Shown piece by piece: positions 48,761 to 57,967 of a stretch of 64,000 nt of DNA (its first letter is position 1; each line of letters begins with the position of its first letter). Source of the stretch: Calidifontibacillus erzurumensis (GTDB lineage: Bacteria; Bacillota; Bacilli; Bacillales; Bacillaceae_J); assembly GCF_013303125.1 (NCBI RefSeq), contig NZ_JABTTE010000003.1, positions 1 through 64,000 of the forward strand, read 5' to 3'. The position numbers were made by a program, and so were the translations under genes. The notes under the pieces are model-generated. The model saw nothing but the letters and a program-made list of their open reading frames with translations. It was not told where the DNA came from and searched no databases.

Positions 48761-50344
48761 TTAATTCACTTGAAATCGAATTGAAAAAGTTGTTCCATTT
48801 TTGCCAGTATCAATCGAAATTTCAGCGTTGTGACGTGCTGCAACACTATAACATACTGCAAGGCCTAAACCAGTGCCAGTATCTTTCGTTGTAAAAAATG
48901 GTGTACCAATTTTTTCTAGTGTTTCTCGATCGATTCCACAACCTTCATCCTGAATGTCGAGATAAACGTAGTCCTTTTTATCATATGTTTTAATCGTTAA
49001 ACGACCGCCCGATGTCATAGCTTCAAGACCATTTAAAGCAATGTTTAATATTAATTGTCTGATTTCTTTTTCGTCCAAGTATAATGGCTGACATTCGTTT
49101 AATTCTAGTATTACGTTTTTATTCGTTAAGACGGCTTCTGCTTGGATTAAAGGATATAAAGCTTCAATAATTTTATTTAAATCTTGGAGTTTACGGTCTG
49201 CTTTTTTATTTTTTGCCAATGTCAAAAACTCTTTAATAATTTCATTAGCGCGATTTAATTCTGTTAACATTAAATCAATATATTCAAGATGAATGTCTTT
49301 TTTCGATTTTGCCAATTGCAAAAATCCGCTTACTGTAGTCATTGGATTTCTTACTTCATGAGCGATACCCGCTGCCATTTCTCCGATTAAATTTAACCGA
49401 TCTAATCGCGTAATTTCTCTTTCAAGCTGTTCTCTTTCCGTAATATCTGTGATGACTGCAATGATGCATTGTTCCCCTTGAATTTCTGCTTTTTCCGTTG
49501 ATAATAGACCGATCCGTTCCTCCCCGGTCCGCGTAAAATAGCGAACCCGTTCATTACGAAGCGATTTTTGTAAATCTAAATCAGAACTTTTATTTGCATT
49601 AGGATTTTCAGCCGTTAAATTTAATACTTCATCTTGACGGCCAATTATTTCTTCATATTGATAACCTGTATTTTCCAACCAACTTTCGTTGACATCAATA
49701 TAACGTCCATCAACAAGAGAGCGAATGGCTATTAAACTTGGACTAGCTGCAAAAATTTTCTTAAACCGTTCTTGTGACTGGCGTAAATCCTTGTTTGCCA
49801 AAAGAAGCTCTTCAGTTTTTTCTCTAACAAGCTTTTCTAAATTAATATTGTGCTGCAATAATTTTTTTTCCATCTTCTCTAACTTTGCATTAACACTTTC
49901 TAGCTCCATTGAACGTTTTTTCAATAATTGTTTTTGTTCAATGATTTGTTGTTGATATTCATAAAGCTTTACAAATGCCGCTACTTTGCTTTTTAGGATT
50001 TCTGGATTAAATGGTTTAAAAATATAATCGATCGCCCCTGCAGCATAGCCCTGATGGACATTTTCCGTTCTTTGGCTTATCGCTGTAATAAATATGATAG
50101 GAATATGACTAGAATTTTTCCGCTGATGAATAAGCTTTGCTGTATCAAAACCATTTAATCCAGGCATTTGTACATCTAATAATATGACAGCAAAGTCATT
50201 AATTAACACGTGTTTCAGTGCTTCCTCACCGCTATTTGCCTTCACCAAATTGTAATTTGGTGATGCTAGAACAGCTTCCAACGTTAATAGGTTTTCAGGG
50301 CGATCATCAACTAGTAAAATATTAACCTTCTTTTTCTTGTCCAT
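48761..50344 (-). CDS. response regulator-PAS-histidine kinase fusion
   Basis: A 527-residue cytoplasmic signalling protein. Residues 1-125 are a receiver domain with phospho-acceptor Asp57 (LLDVQMPG); residues about 130-205 are a coiled coil; about 210-310 a PAS domain; then HisKA with His329 (GIAHEVRNPM) and a HATPase with NIALNGLEAM, DEGCGID and GTGLGLAV. It can therefore receive a phosphate and autophosphorylate. Its neighbours, a CheR-type methyltransferase and a hybrid kinase in the same direction, suggest that its receiver takes phosphate from the hybrid kinase. AGGGG eight bases before ATG 50344 decides the start. Confidence 0.9.
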   Translation of the reverse strand: MDKKKKVNILLVDDRPENLLTLEAVLASPNYNLVKANSGEEALKHVLINDFAVILLDVQMPGLNGFDTAKLIHQRKNSSHIPIIFITAISQRTENVHQGYAAGAIDYIFKPFNPEILKSKVAAFVKLYEYQQQIIEQKQLLKKRSMELESVNAKLEKMEKKLLQHNINLEKLVREKTEELLLANKDLRQSQERFKKIFAASPSLIAIRSLVDGRYIDVNESWLENTGYQYEEIIGRQDEVLNLTAENPNANKSSDLDLQKSLRNERVRYFTRTGEERIGLLSTEKAEIQGEQCIIAVITDITEREQLEREITRLDRLNLIGEMAAGIAHEVRNPMTTVSGFLQLAKSKKDIHLEYIDLMLTELNRANEIIKEFLTLAKNKKADRKLQDLNKIIEALYPLIQAEAVLTNKNVILELNECQPLYLDEKEIRQLILNIALNGLEAMTSGGRLTIKTYDKKDYVYLDIQDEGCGIDRETLEKIGTPFFTTKDTGTGLGLAVCYSVAARHNAEISIDTGKNGTTFSIRFQVN

Positions 50345-50383
50345 CAAAAAAACCCCTATTTCCATCAAGAGTAATATTATCCA

Positions 50384-51271
50384 CTACTTGATTTTTTTAT
50401 ATATTTTTTCAACTGGATTAACCTCCAAATACTTGTCCCAAAGGGTCGAATCGGTAATAACCTCTTTGTTTCCTAAGGCTAGATAACCATCTATACAAAG
50501 ACTATCATAAAAAAGCCTTTGAACACGATTTTGCAATGTTTGATTAAAATATATTAATACATTTCTGCAAACAATAATATGAAATTCGTTAAAAGAATGG
50601 TCAGTTGCCAAATTATGATGAGCAAAAACTATATTTTCTTTTAGAAATGGATGAAATGTAACAATATCGTTATTTGCAACATAATACTCGGAAAATTCTT
50701 TTGTTCCACCTGCTTGATGGTAATTTCTCGTATACACTTGCATCCGGTTAATATGGAATTGTCCTTTTTGGGCTTTTTCTAGAATGTTTTCATTCATATC
50801 TGTTGCATATATTTTTGTCTTGTTATATAAGCCCGTTTCATAAAGTAAGATAGCCATTGAATAGACTTCTTCACCTGATGAACAACCGGCATGCCAAATG
50901 CGGATTAACGGCGCATTTATAAATTTAGGCAAAATATCGGTCCGAATAAATTTAAAAAAACTTGGATCTCTAAACATTTCTGTAACATTAATAGAAAAAT
51001 CGCTTAATAGCTTTCCTAAAAGATGTCGATCTCTTAACACTTTCTCTTGAAGGGCAGAAATTGTCGGTATTTTTTCAATACCCATTCTATGTTGAATTCT
51101 CCGTTTAATTGATGAATATGCATAATCTCTAAAATCAAAACCGTAATAGCGATAAATGCCTTCAAGCAATAACATTACTTCTATTTTTTCTAACTCATTG
51201 CTTTCATCATTTAATAAATGAAAGTTTTCGAAATGACGCTCTATTTTAACCACCTCTACCGATACAACCAT
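50384..51271 (-). CDS. CheR-type protein-glutamate methyltransferase (RsbM-like)
   Basis: A 295-residue SAM-dependent methyltransferase. The N-terminal CheR_N helical region contains ‘YYGFDFRDYAYSSIKRRI’; the SAM loop is WHAGCSSGEEVYSMAI and the second signature is IIVCRNVLIYF. There is no chemotaxis gene cluster nearby; it overlaps the hybrid kinase gene by 16 bases, like RsbM, which methylates the hybrid kinase RsbK in the Bacillus cereus group. The ATG at 51271 has only a weak ribosome binding site, so translation is probably coupled to the kinase gene; an exact start is uncertain. Confidence 0.88.
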   Translation of the reverse strand: MVVSVEVVKIERHFENFHLLNDESNELEKIEVMLLLEGIYRYYGFDFRDYAYSSIKRRIQHRMGIEKIPTISALQEKVLRDRHLLGKLLSDFSINVTEMFRDPSFFKFIRTDILPKFINAPLIRIWHAGCSSGEEVYSMAILLYETGLYNKTKIYATDMNENILEKAQKGQFHINRMQVYTRNYHQAGGTKEFSEYYVANNDIVTFHPFLKENIVFAHHNLATDHSFNEFHIIVCRNVLIYFNQTLQNRVQRLFYDSLCIDGYLALGNKEVITDSTLWDKYLEVNPVEKIYKKIK

Positions 51272-54027
51272 ACTCGTATTAATGAAAGCAACTGATCTAA
51301 ATTAACTGGTTTACTAATATAATCTGAAGCTCCAGCTTCCAAACATTTTTCACGATCATGTTTCATAGCTTTCGCAGTTAGTGCAATAATCGGTAATGAT
51401 TGATACTCTTCCATATTGCGAATGGCTTTTATTGCATCATACCCGTTCATGACCGGCATCATAATATCCATTAATACAAGATCAATGTCACGTTGGTTTT
51501 GTAAAATTTCAATTGCTTCTTTTCCATTTTCCGCAAATACAACGACCATTTTATTCATTTCTAAAGCAGTTGTTAATGAAAAAATGTTCCGCATATCATC
51601 ATCAACAAGAAGAACTTTCTTTCCAGCAATCAGTTCTTTCATATTTTTAAGCTCTATTGATTGTTCGCCATTTGACTCTATAAATGATTCAGAAAGATTT
51701 TCACATTCATCATGTTCTACGATTTCTTCGATTAAGTTCGTATCTTCGAGTATTGCTGCTGCAGCTTCTTGGGTGGACAGGTGGGATTGGTCTAGGCTTA
51801 TATCATATTCCGGCAAAAATAATGTAAATGTACTTCCTTTACCAAGCGTACTCTCCACTTCGATAAATCCACCTAAAAGTTGCGCTAATTCTTTACAAAT
51901 GGAAAGGCCAAGGCCTGTACCACCATATTTGCGGCTTGTTGTACCATCTGCTTGATGAAATGCTTCAAAAATCAATTGCAACTTATCTTTAGCAATACCA
52001 ATCCCTGTGTCGGTAACAGAAATAGCAACTACATGTTTATGAGCAAGGCTTTTATTTATTTTATTGTTATTACATAATTTAAATTCAATCGTAACTTTTC
52101 CTTGATGTGTAAATTTAAATGCGTTAGATAATAAGTTTTTAAGGATTTGTTTTAACCGTTGATTATCTGTCATAAACACATATGGAAGATTATCATCGAC
52201 AACAATTTCGAACTCGAGATTTTTTTGTCTAGCAACTGGTGAAAAATGATGTTCTACGAAACGTTTAATATCAGTAAACAACACTTCTTCCGGGAAAATC
52301 TCCATTTTACCCGATTCAATTTTTGATAAGTCAAGTATATCATTGATTAAATCTAACAAATCTTTTCCAGCTGAATGAATCGTATTCGCATATTCTACTT
52401 GTTTTTCAGTTAGATTGTTTTCATTATTTTCAGCAAGAAGTTGAGACAATATTAGCATGCTGTTAAGCGGTGTTCTTAGTTCATGAGACATATTGGCCAA
52501 AAATTCGGATTTATATTTCGAACTTAGTTCTACATGGCGATTTTTTTCTTCAAGATCAAGTTTAATTTTTTCTAATTCTTTCGTCTTTTCTTCAGATTTT
52601 TTATATTGCTCCTCGAGCTGTTCATTAATCATACGAAGTTCTTCTTGTTGTTGTTGCAACTCTTCGGATTGACTTTGTAATTCCTCTGTCATCGTTTGTG
52701 CTTCAGCAAGAAGCTTTTCTATTTTCATATGTCCTAGAATGCTGTTTAAGCTTACGCCTACAGTTCTGTAAATAATTTCAAGAAGCCGTTCGTGTTGTTC
52801 ATTAAATGGATAAAACGATGCTAATTCAAAAACGGCGATGACTTTCCCTTCATAGGAAATAGGAATTATTTTCACATATCTAGGAGTACTTTCACCTAAA
52901 CCAGACCTGATTTTAATGTAATTTTCAGGAACTTGATCTAAACTGATCATTCGGTTTTCAAGGACAGCTTGTCCCAATAAACCTTCTCCTTTATAAAATA
53001 CTTTCTTGGCATTATCATGGTCATCAGCATAAGCAGCTAATTTAGAGAACATACTTGCGTTTTCGCTTTTCAAATAAAAGGCACCATAGCTTGCTCCTGT
53101 TATAGGTGTTATTTTTGAAATAAATAAGTTGGCAAATGATTGAATATCTTGGATCCCTTGATACATTGATAAAATATCGATGAAATTAGATTTAACCCAA
53201 TTTTCAACTTGCATTTTTTCTTTTAAAAGATTTTCTTGATCCATATGTTTTTCAAGTGATTCAGCCATCCTATTATAAGCAAGAGCAATTTCGCCAATTT
53301 CATCTTTTGATATTTCCTCAATGCGCGGCAATTTATTGGATTCTAAATTAGAAGCATTTGAAATAACTGTGTTTACTTTTGTTATTCTGCTCATAATACT
53401 TTTTATGACCCATGAAGTAATAGCAATAGCAATCAAAAAGCCGATCGCCAAAAGATATAAAAATCCAGAGAGCGTCCGTTCAAACATTTTTTTAGATGCT
53501 GCCACTGCATCATTCATTGCAGTTTCTTCTATTTCTATTAACTTCTCAACTGTTGATACAAGACCAAGGCGAACATCTCGATAGTCTTCAATAAGCACTT
53601 TTGTGGCTTCCTCTTTCTTTCCTTCATGGAGGAGAGCACTAATTTTTTGGAAGCCAATTTCATAACTTTGATTTAGTTCATCTAATGTTGTTATTAGCTC
53701 AGCAACATTTTCGGATGTTTCAAACTGTTTCAATTTTTCAACAGCATATGCGGTATTTCTCCTCGAAACTGATATGAGTTTTTCCTCTTCTTGCGTAAAT
53801 TCATTTTCTTTTTTCAAAATTACATCTCTAACCATTCGAGCAGTATTATTAATTTCAAATTGAAAAGTATTTACTAGTCGCATACGTTCATAATTTTCAT
53901 TCACAAGTATCTGCATACTCTGTTTTTGTTCTTGGATAATGACGAGACCGATAACCGCAATCGTGATCATCGTTGCAATCACTGACCCAAAACCGAGATA
54001 AAGCTTTCTTTTGAAACTCATTGTCAA
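51256..54027 (-). CDS. membrane hybrid sensor histidine kinase (RsbK-like)
   Basis: A 923-residue protein. Two transmembrane helices (about 8-29 and 185-208) flank an extracellular four-helix sensor; then come HAMP (about 210-265), a GAF domain (about 275-430), a long glutamine/glutamate-rich coiled coil (about 435-500), HisKA with His515 (ANMSHELRTPLNS), HATPase (KYGGTGLGLSICKE) and a C-terminal receiver with Asp854 (VLMDIMMPVMNG). The order resembles RsbK, the input kinase for sigma-B in the Bacillus cereus group. The start is TTG 54027 (AAGG seven bases upstream) or ATG 54021. Confidence 0.9.
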   Translation of the reverse strand: MTMSFKRKLYLGFGSVIATMITIAVIGLVIIQEQKQSMQILVNENYERMRLVNTFQFEINNTARMVRDVILKKENEFTQEEEKLISVSRRNTAYAVEKLKQFETSENVAELITTLDELNQSYEIGFQKISALLHEGKKEEATKVLIEDYRDVRLGLVSTVEKLIEIEETAMNDAVAASKKMFERTLSGFLYLLAIGFLIAIAITSWVIKSIMSRITKVNTVISNASNLESNKLPRIEEISKDEIGEIALAYNRMAESLEKHMDQENLLKEKMQVENWVKSNFIDILSMYQGIQDIQSFANLFISKITPITGASYGAFYLKSENASMFSKLAAYADDHDNAKKVFYKGEGLLGQAVLENRMISLDQVPENYIKIRSGLGESTPRYVKIIPISYEGKVIAVFELASFYPFNEQHERLLEIIYRTVGVSLNSILGHMKIEKLLAEAQTMTEELQSQSEELQQQQEELRMINEQLEEQYKKSEEKTKELEKIKLDLEEKNRHVELSSKYKSEFLANMSHELRTPLNSMLILSQLLAENNENNLTEKQVEYANTIHSAGKDLLDLINDILDLSKIESGKMEIFPEEVLFTDIKRFVEHHFSPVARQKNLEFEIVVDDNLPYVFMTDNQRLKQILKNLLSNAFKFTHQGKVTIEFKLCNNNKINKSLAHKHVVAISVTDTGIGIAKDKLQLIFEAFHQADGTTSRKYGGTGLGLSICKELAQLLGGFIEVESTLGKGSTFTLFLPEYDISLDQSHLSTQEAAAAILEDTNLIEEIVEHDECENLSESFIESNGEQSIELKNMKELIAGKKVLLVDDDMRNIFSLTTALEMNKMVVVFAENGKEAIEILQNQRDIDLVLMDIMMPVMNGYDAIKAIRNMEEYQSLPIIALTAKAMKHDREKCLEAGASDYISKPVNLDQLLSLIRVWLYR

Positions 54028-54364
54028 CTATCATCCTATCCTTTTTTATTGAAATAAGTAAACCGTTTTATCAATTTTAAACATTTTAACAATTCCGTCA
54101 ATATACTACTACATTTTTCTAACTAATTCCACCAAATTGTTCATTACCTTCTAAAAATAGTTATATTTTACAATATTCTTCTATTAAAAGGGACTTGCAA
54201 CAATTATTTTGATTTTTTATGTTTTTGCGTTTTTTGACTGTTATAGATTTACAAAACCCTAAATTTTCCAAAACTTCCTTTTGTCCGACAAAACTAGTCA
54301 AAGGAATCGACAAAGGAATGCGAGAATATATTGATTAACAAATGATGAAAAAGGGGTAGTGAAA
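54028..54364. other. upstream region of the hybrid kinase with Spo0A-box-like sequences
   Basis: Gene-free, AT-rich DNA. TTTTGTC-C-GACAAAA (54279-54293) is a perfect palindrome, and TCGACAAA (54307-54314) repeats its right half 20-22 bases on. Both resemble the 0A box TTTGTCGAA on the minus strand. No gene was recognised. Confidence 0.4.
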
Positions 54365-54508
54365 ATGAGATCAACTAGAAGAACTTTATGGAAGATTCAT
54401 TGGAAAAAGTATAAACATTTATATAAAGGAAATCGGATGGAACGGAGAAATAAATGGCGTTGTAAATGGGAAGATCAATACAGTATGCTTGTTACAGAAA
54501 AAAGTTAA
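54365..54508 (+). CDS. possible small basic protein, 47 residues
   Basis: ATG 54365 is preceded by AAAAAGGGGTAGTGAAA, a good ribosome binding site, and the frame ends in TAA at 54506. The product (MRSTRRTLWKIHWKKYKHLY, continuing basic and Trp-rich to TEKS) has a very high content of Lys, Arg and Trp. I recognise no family. It lies upstream of the RNase P RNA-like sequence. It could be a real small protein or chance in an AT-rich gap. Confidence 0.4.
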   Translation: MRSTRRTLWKIHWKKYKHLYKGNRMERRNKWRCKWEDQYSMLVTEKS

Positions 54509-54743
54509 TACTTCATTTACAATTTCCATGTACAGTAAAACATCACTTATATATAGGTTAGTTATACCAAATTGGGGGCAACTAGGTGAAACCGCCTTAG
54601 AATAGTAATTCAGATAAAATCTAAAAAATAAGGTGTAATCAACATCATATCCATTATCCATGGTAGAAAAATTCATACCAAATAGCTTTTTCTGACAAGT
54701 GTTCAAAATAGGGATTAATAATTTTTTAATAACCTCATACAAA

Positions 54744-55010
54744 ATCGGTGCGGACCACCTAGATACTAAGTCATATCTGTGAGGAAAGCCCTACTCGCAC
54801 AGGCTGAGATATCTGTCGTGACTGTGCTATGCGAACTGTAAGCTATACATCTCATGAAAATGAAGGTGACGGCAGGGAAAAATACCTAAGTCCTAATAGA
54901 AATAGTAAAAATACCTTGAAAATACCATTGTGTTGAATGATCTCTAATGTAAACATTAAGATCCACATATAAGAAACACAAATTTGGTAAGTGAAATTTC
55001 TAAAAATAAC
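54744..55010 (+). ncRNA. RNase P RNA (class B)-like sequence, degenerate or partial
   Basis: The sequence follows B. subtilis RNase P RNA block by block and in order: AATCGGTGCGGA (54744 on), GAGGAAAG (54781-54788), CTCGCAC (54794-54800), GCTGAGAT (54803-54810), GCGAACTGTAAGCTA (54831-54845), TGACGGCAGG (54867-54876) with the A-rich loop after it, ACCTTGAAA (54913-54921), GTAAAC (54949-54954) and GAAACACAAATTTGGTAAG (54973-54991), which keeps the GGT that binds tRNA CCA ends. The 3' third, including the CR-IV/CR-V regions needed for the P4 core, was not found downstream. It is therefore a pseudogene, partial copy or strongly diverged paralogue; the normal rnpB is expected elsewhere. Limits are approximate. 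Confidence 0.7.
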
Positions 55011-55383
55011 AATACGACCAGAAACTATATCCATTTTCAATGTCTTATACTAAGAACATTGGGGAAATGTCAAATCTATTATTTCTGGTAGTGTATTACT
55101 ATGTTTAAGTCACCATGCTGCGGATGAATTTACTTACTATTAATGCACTTCTATTTATATTCAGAGCTACTTTCTTGTACTTAAAAAATTTGGAATCCTT
55201 TAGCTTCGATGTAATGCCTTGCTGATATTTTAAGTCGCTTTGTATTTGCTATAATAACAACAAGATTTTTCCTTAAATAAAAATAGAATAAAATTAGTTC
55301 GATTTGCTTCATTATATATTGTTTAAAAAAAATAATAGCAAACTTGCTTTTAGAGACAGGTTTGCTATTATTTATGTACGATC
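55011..55383. other. gene-free stretch after the RNase P RNA-like sequence
   Basis: No gene was recognised. CAATGT/ACATTG (55038-55062 region) and CCAGAAA/TTTCTGG (about 55018-55087) could form a stem-loop, possibly the altered 3' part of the RNA. The terminator of the chemoreceptor gene is at the right end. Confidence 0.4.
55322..55374 (-). terminator. intrinsic terminator of the soluble chemoreceptor gene
   Basis: AATAATAGCAAAC and GTTTGCTATTATT form a 13-bp stem (about 55330-55373). On the minus strand TTTTTTTTAAAC follows. Confidence 0.88.
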
Positions 55384-56229
55384 TTATTGTTTCATTTTAT
55401 TTACAATATTTTCCAACCCTTCTTCAATTGCGATAATACTATTTGATATTCCTTGTATAGCATTAGCTTGCTCTTGTTGAACAGTGCTGTTCTCTTTTAC
55501 ACGGGTTAGAAGAGTCCTAACATTAATATCTATATCCTTCAGAATTTCGCTAATTGTTTCTGTTGATTGTTTACTAGAATTTGCTAAGTTTTGGACTTCC
55601 TTTGCAACAACTGAGAAGCCTCGCCCAGCAGCTCCGACTCTTGCTGCTTCTATAGCTGCATTTATTCCTATGATATTGCTTCTCCTAGCGATACTTTTAA
55701 TTATTTCTAGGATTTCAACCATTTTTGCTAGTTTTTCTACAGATTCTATAGCTTTACTTACAGTTACTTCACTTTCAGTAGCAATCTCCTGTGCAACACC
55801 AGAAATTTGTTGAATAAACTCTGAAATGCGATTTAATTCCTTATTAACGATAGCAACTTTTTCATTCAAAAATTCAATTTTTTCTTCACTTTGAATATGC
55901 ATGATAATATTCTGCCTCGTAATTCCAATAATAGGGCGAACAACTTCTGGTTCTCCAGTCATCCCAAGTGCAAGAACTTTTTTATTTTTATAAATTACTG
56001 GCAAAGTGATTCCAGGTTTTAATGCAGCCTTCTCATTAGCTTCCTTTGCAGTAACAATGCCCTCATTTAATTCACCATCTAAAACTTTCTTTGCAATTAG
56101 ATGAAATGCTCCAATCCGCTTTCGGTCGGATGCCGCAAAGATTTTGCCATCTTTCCCTACCATAATAACTTGATGTGTGGTTTCCCGTGTAATCATGTCA
56201 CACATTTGTTGAGCTAAAGTTGCGTTCAT
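55384..56229 (-). CDS. soluble chemoreceptor with sugar-diacid-type sensor (YfmS-like)
   Basis: A 281-residue cytoplasmic protein without transmembrane helices. Residues 1-115 resemble the sugar diacid recognition domain of CdaR regulators (VGKDGKIFAASDRKRIGAFH and ‘ALKPGITLPVIYKNKKVLALGMTGEPEVVRP’-type ending). Residues about 130-280 are a short methyl-accepting signalling domain with the hairpin-tip block NIIGINAAIEAARVGAAGRGFSVVAKEVQNLA. Size and layout match B. subtilis YfmS. It stands alone; the ligand is unknown. Confidence 0.85.
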   Translation of the reverse strand: MNATLAQQMCDMITRETTHQVIMVGKDGKIFAASDRKRIGAFHLIAKKVLDGELNEGIVTAKEANEKAALKPGITLPVIYKNKKVLALGMTGEPEVVRPIIGITRQNIIMHIQSEEKIEFLNEKVAIVNKELNRISEFIQQISGVAQEIATESEVTVSKAIESVEKLAKMVEILEIIKSIARRSNIIGINAAIEAARVGAAGRGFSVVAKEVQNLANSSKQSTETISEILKDIDINVRTLLTRVKENSTVQQEQANAIQGISNSIIAIEEGLENIVNKMKQ

Positions 56230-57414
56230 GTTTCCCCTCCAGTTATTATCATCTATTTAAACGTTTTCAAATTATTTATTAATCTATTATAATGTTTTTA
56301 TATTTTTTATTAATATTTTAAAAATAGATTATAAAAAATATTTTAATCATTTTATCAGTTTTAGCTATGAATTTAAAGTAATTTTACAATAAATCACTTA
56401 TGTATGAAAAAAGAGGTACTTTACTGACATTAATTATATTTGCATTTGCTCATAGGAGAAAGAGTAGGAATAATTGCTAAAAACAAAAGCTTAAAAATAA
56501 CAGAATTTAATTGTCAACTTGAAGGTTTAGCAACAACTCATGAGGAGGCTTCTGATACTTATACGAAAGGTACAAATGGGTGGCAAAATTGATAATGTAA
56601 ATGCTAAGCGGATAAACCCCAAATTTTATATGAATAGATACTACATCTCTCATTTTCTCATATTCTACGGATAATTTGTTTAAGGCCTGAGATCGGCTTA
56701 AAATTGATCTTCAGCGGAAATGATTTTCATGCCAAGAAGCCAAGGAACGCACAACGGCAACACCAGCTAAGACTCTCATGGCCGCCAATCCAAGTCAAGC
56801 TAATGTTTCATTCCTATGAAACACTTCTTAAATCCAACCTTCCTAACTCCTGTTCGCTTGTTATTGTTGCATTTATAAAAAATCTTTTGGAGAAAAATAT
56901 TGAATACTTGGATGCATGGATCTTTCCTTATAATATATCAAAACCAAACAAAAGCGGTAAGCTTCTGTATACGTCCTAAATTGTGTTCAGCTAGATTGAA
57001 TCCTCAAAACTACTATGTTATGATTCATCGTTGGTTAGATTCTTTTGTGTTTTAATTTGGAATTTTCACAAAACTTATGGAAGGTATAGGAAAATATCTG
57101 TGGTTCATTAATCATGCGAACCACAGTTTTTTCCATTTGTTTTAATAATGTTTGTTTGATTGCTAACACAGCGTTTGCACTTTTATAGCTAAATCTAATA
57201 TGGAAAGCTTCAATACTCGATCGTTGATGTCAATGATGAACTCCACGTATAAAATCCAATCACCCATAGTTGATTGGAACTTGTAATCATATGATTTTAC
57301 TCCCTAATGTCCGGTTCATTTTATGCTAATTAGTGAGGGTATTGAGATACTAAGAAAATACTAGAATGCTCTCGTCGTATCACTGCTCTTTTTGTTCCAA
57401 TTTTTATTTGTGTG
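56230..57414. other. gene-poor stretch with gene remnants
   Basis: About 1.2 kb without an intact gene. A short coding-like remnant is at 56452-56592. On the minus strand 57052-57222 has a 50-60 codon open stretch (IEAFHIRFSYKSANAVLAIKQ...) with a neighbouring frame reading VEFIIDINDRVLKLS, which looks like a frameshifted relic of no recognised family. A hairpin GTGGTTC/GAACCAC at about 57100-57129 is followed by TTTTTTCC on the plus strand. Confidence 0.45.
56452..56592 (+). pseudogene. possible gene remnant (OsmC-like C-terminal fragment?)
   Basis: A frame without a start codon reads IGERVGIIAKNKSLKITEFNC, continuing QLEGLATTHEEASDTYTKG to a stop. The KSLKITEFNCQLEG segment recalls the strand after the core helix of OsmC-like proteins, but the match is weak. 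No intact 5' part is present upstream. Confidence 0.25.
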
Positions 57415-57714
57415 TCAGTCAGTTAAATGCTGTTTACAATAGTTTTTAATCAAATCGAGTTCATCTTCTTCCAACTCTAAGCCAATATAAGTATTTGTAC
57501 CTTTTTCAAACAATTGGTATTGAGCAATTCTTACATTCTTTTCTTCCCCTTCAACTGCTATTATGGCTTTTACATAAATCCCGTTTTCTGAAAATAATTC
57601 ATCATCTTCAGGTACTTCAATAGATAAATGAAATTCATACCGATCCCCAACTAAAATTCCTGTTGGATCTTCTATTTTTTCTATGGTGTGCCCAATGATT
57701 TCCATCTTCTTCAT
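57415..57714 (-). CDS. DUF6509 family protein
   Basis: A 99-residue acidic protein. The sequence GHTIEKIEDPTGILVGDRYEFHLSIEVPEDDELFSENGIYVK and the C-terminal LELEEDELDLIKNYC match a small Bacillaceae family annotated as DUF6509; this identification is from memory of the family pattern. Function unknown. Start uncertain: AAAGGAC is only three bases from ATG 57714 and about 11 from ATG 57705. Confidence 0.72.
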   Translation of the reverse strand: MKKMEIIGHTIEKIEDPTGILVGDRYEFHLSIEVPEDDELFSENGIYVKAIIAVEGEEKNVRIAQYQLFEKGTNTYIGLELEEDELDLIKNYCKQHLTD

Positions 57715-57967
57715 CGTCCTTTCGTCTTACTATGATTCCATTCCGTACCAATCGATGGTTGTATCAAAACTTTGCTGATGAGATGTTTACATCATTCATA
57801 TTATTTCTTTGTCTTTAAGTTTTTTATGGCCTTTCTATTTATTAAAGATACACCTTATTATATTTACCATTTAGGTTTTCCTCAACTTAGAAAAATTCTT
57901 TTGAGATTCAAATAATTATCACGGAACTTGTGTTGGCCAAGGGAATATTTTTATGGTTTTGTAAGAT

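Noticed and set aside
51416..51955. 179-residue plus-strand frame in the hybrid kinase gene
   Set aside because: It is antisense to the receiver domain, with no ribosome binding site.
54419..54742. 107-residue minus-strand frame near the RNase P RNA-like sequence
   Set aside because: It has no ribosome binding site, an unnatural composition and overlaps the better small plus-strand ORF.
54852..55040. 62-residue minus-strand frame
   Set aside because: It lies over the RNase P RNA-like blocks, which explain the conservation of the sequence better.
56704..56979. 91-residue plus-strand frame as a possible transposase remnant
   Set aside because: No transposase motif, inverted repeat or target duplication could be found.
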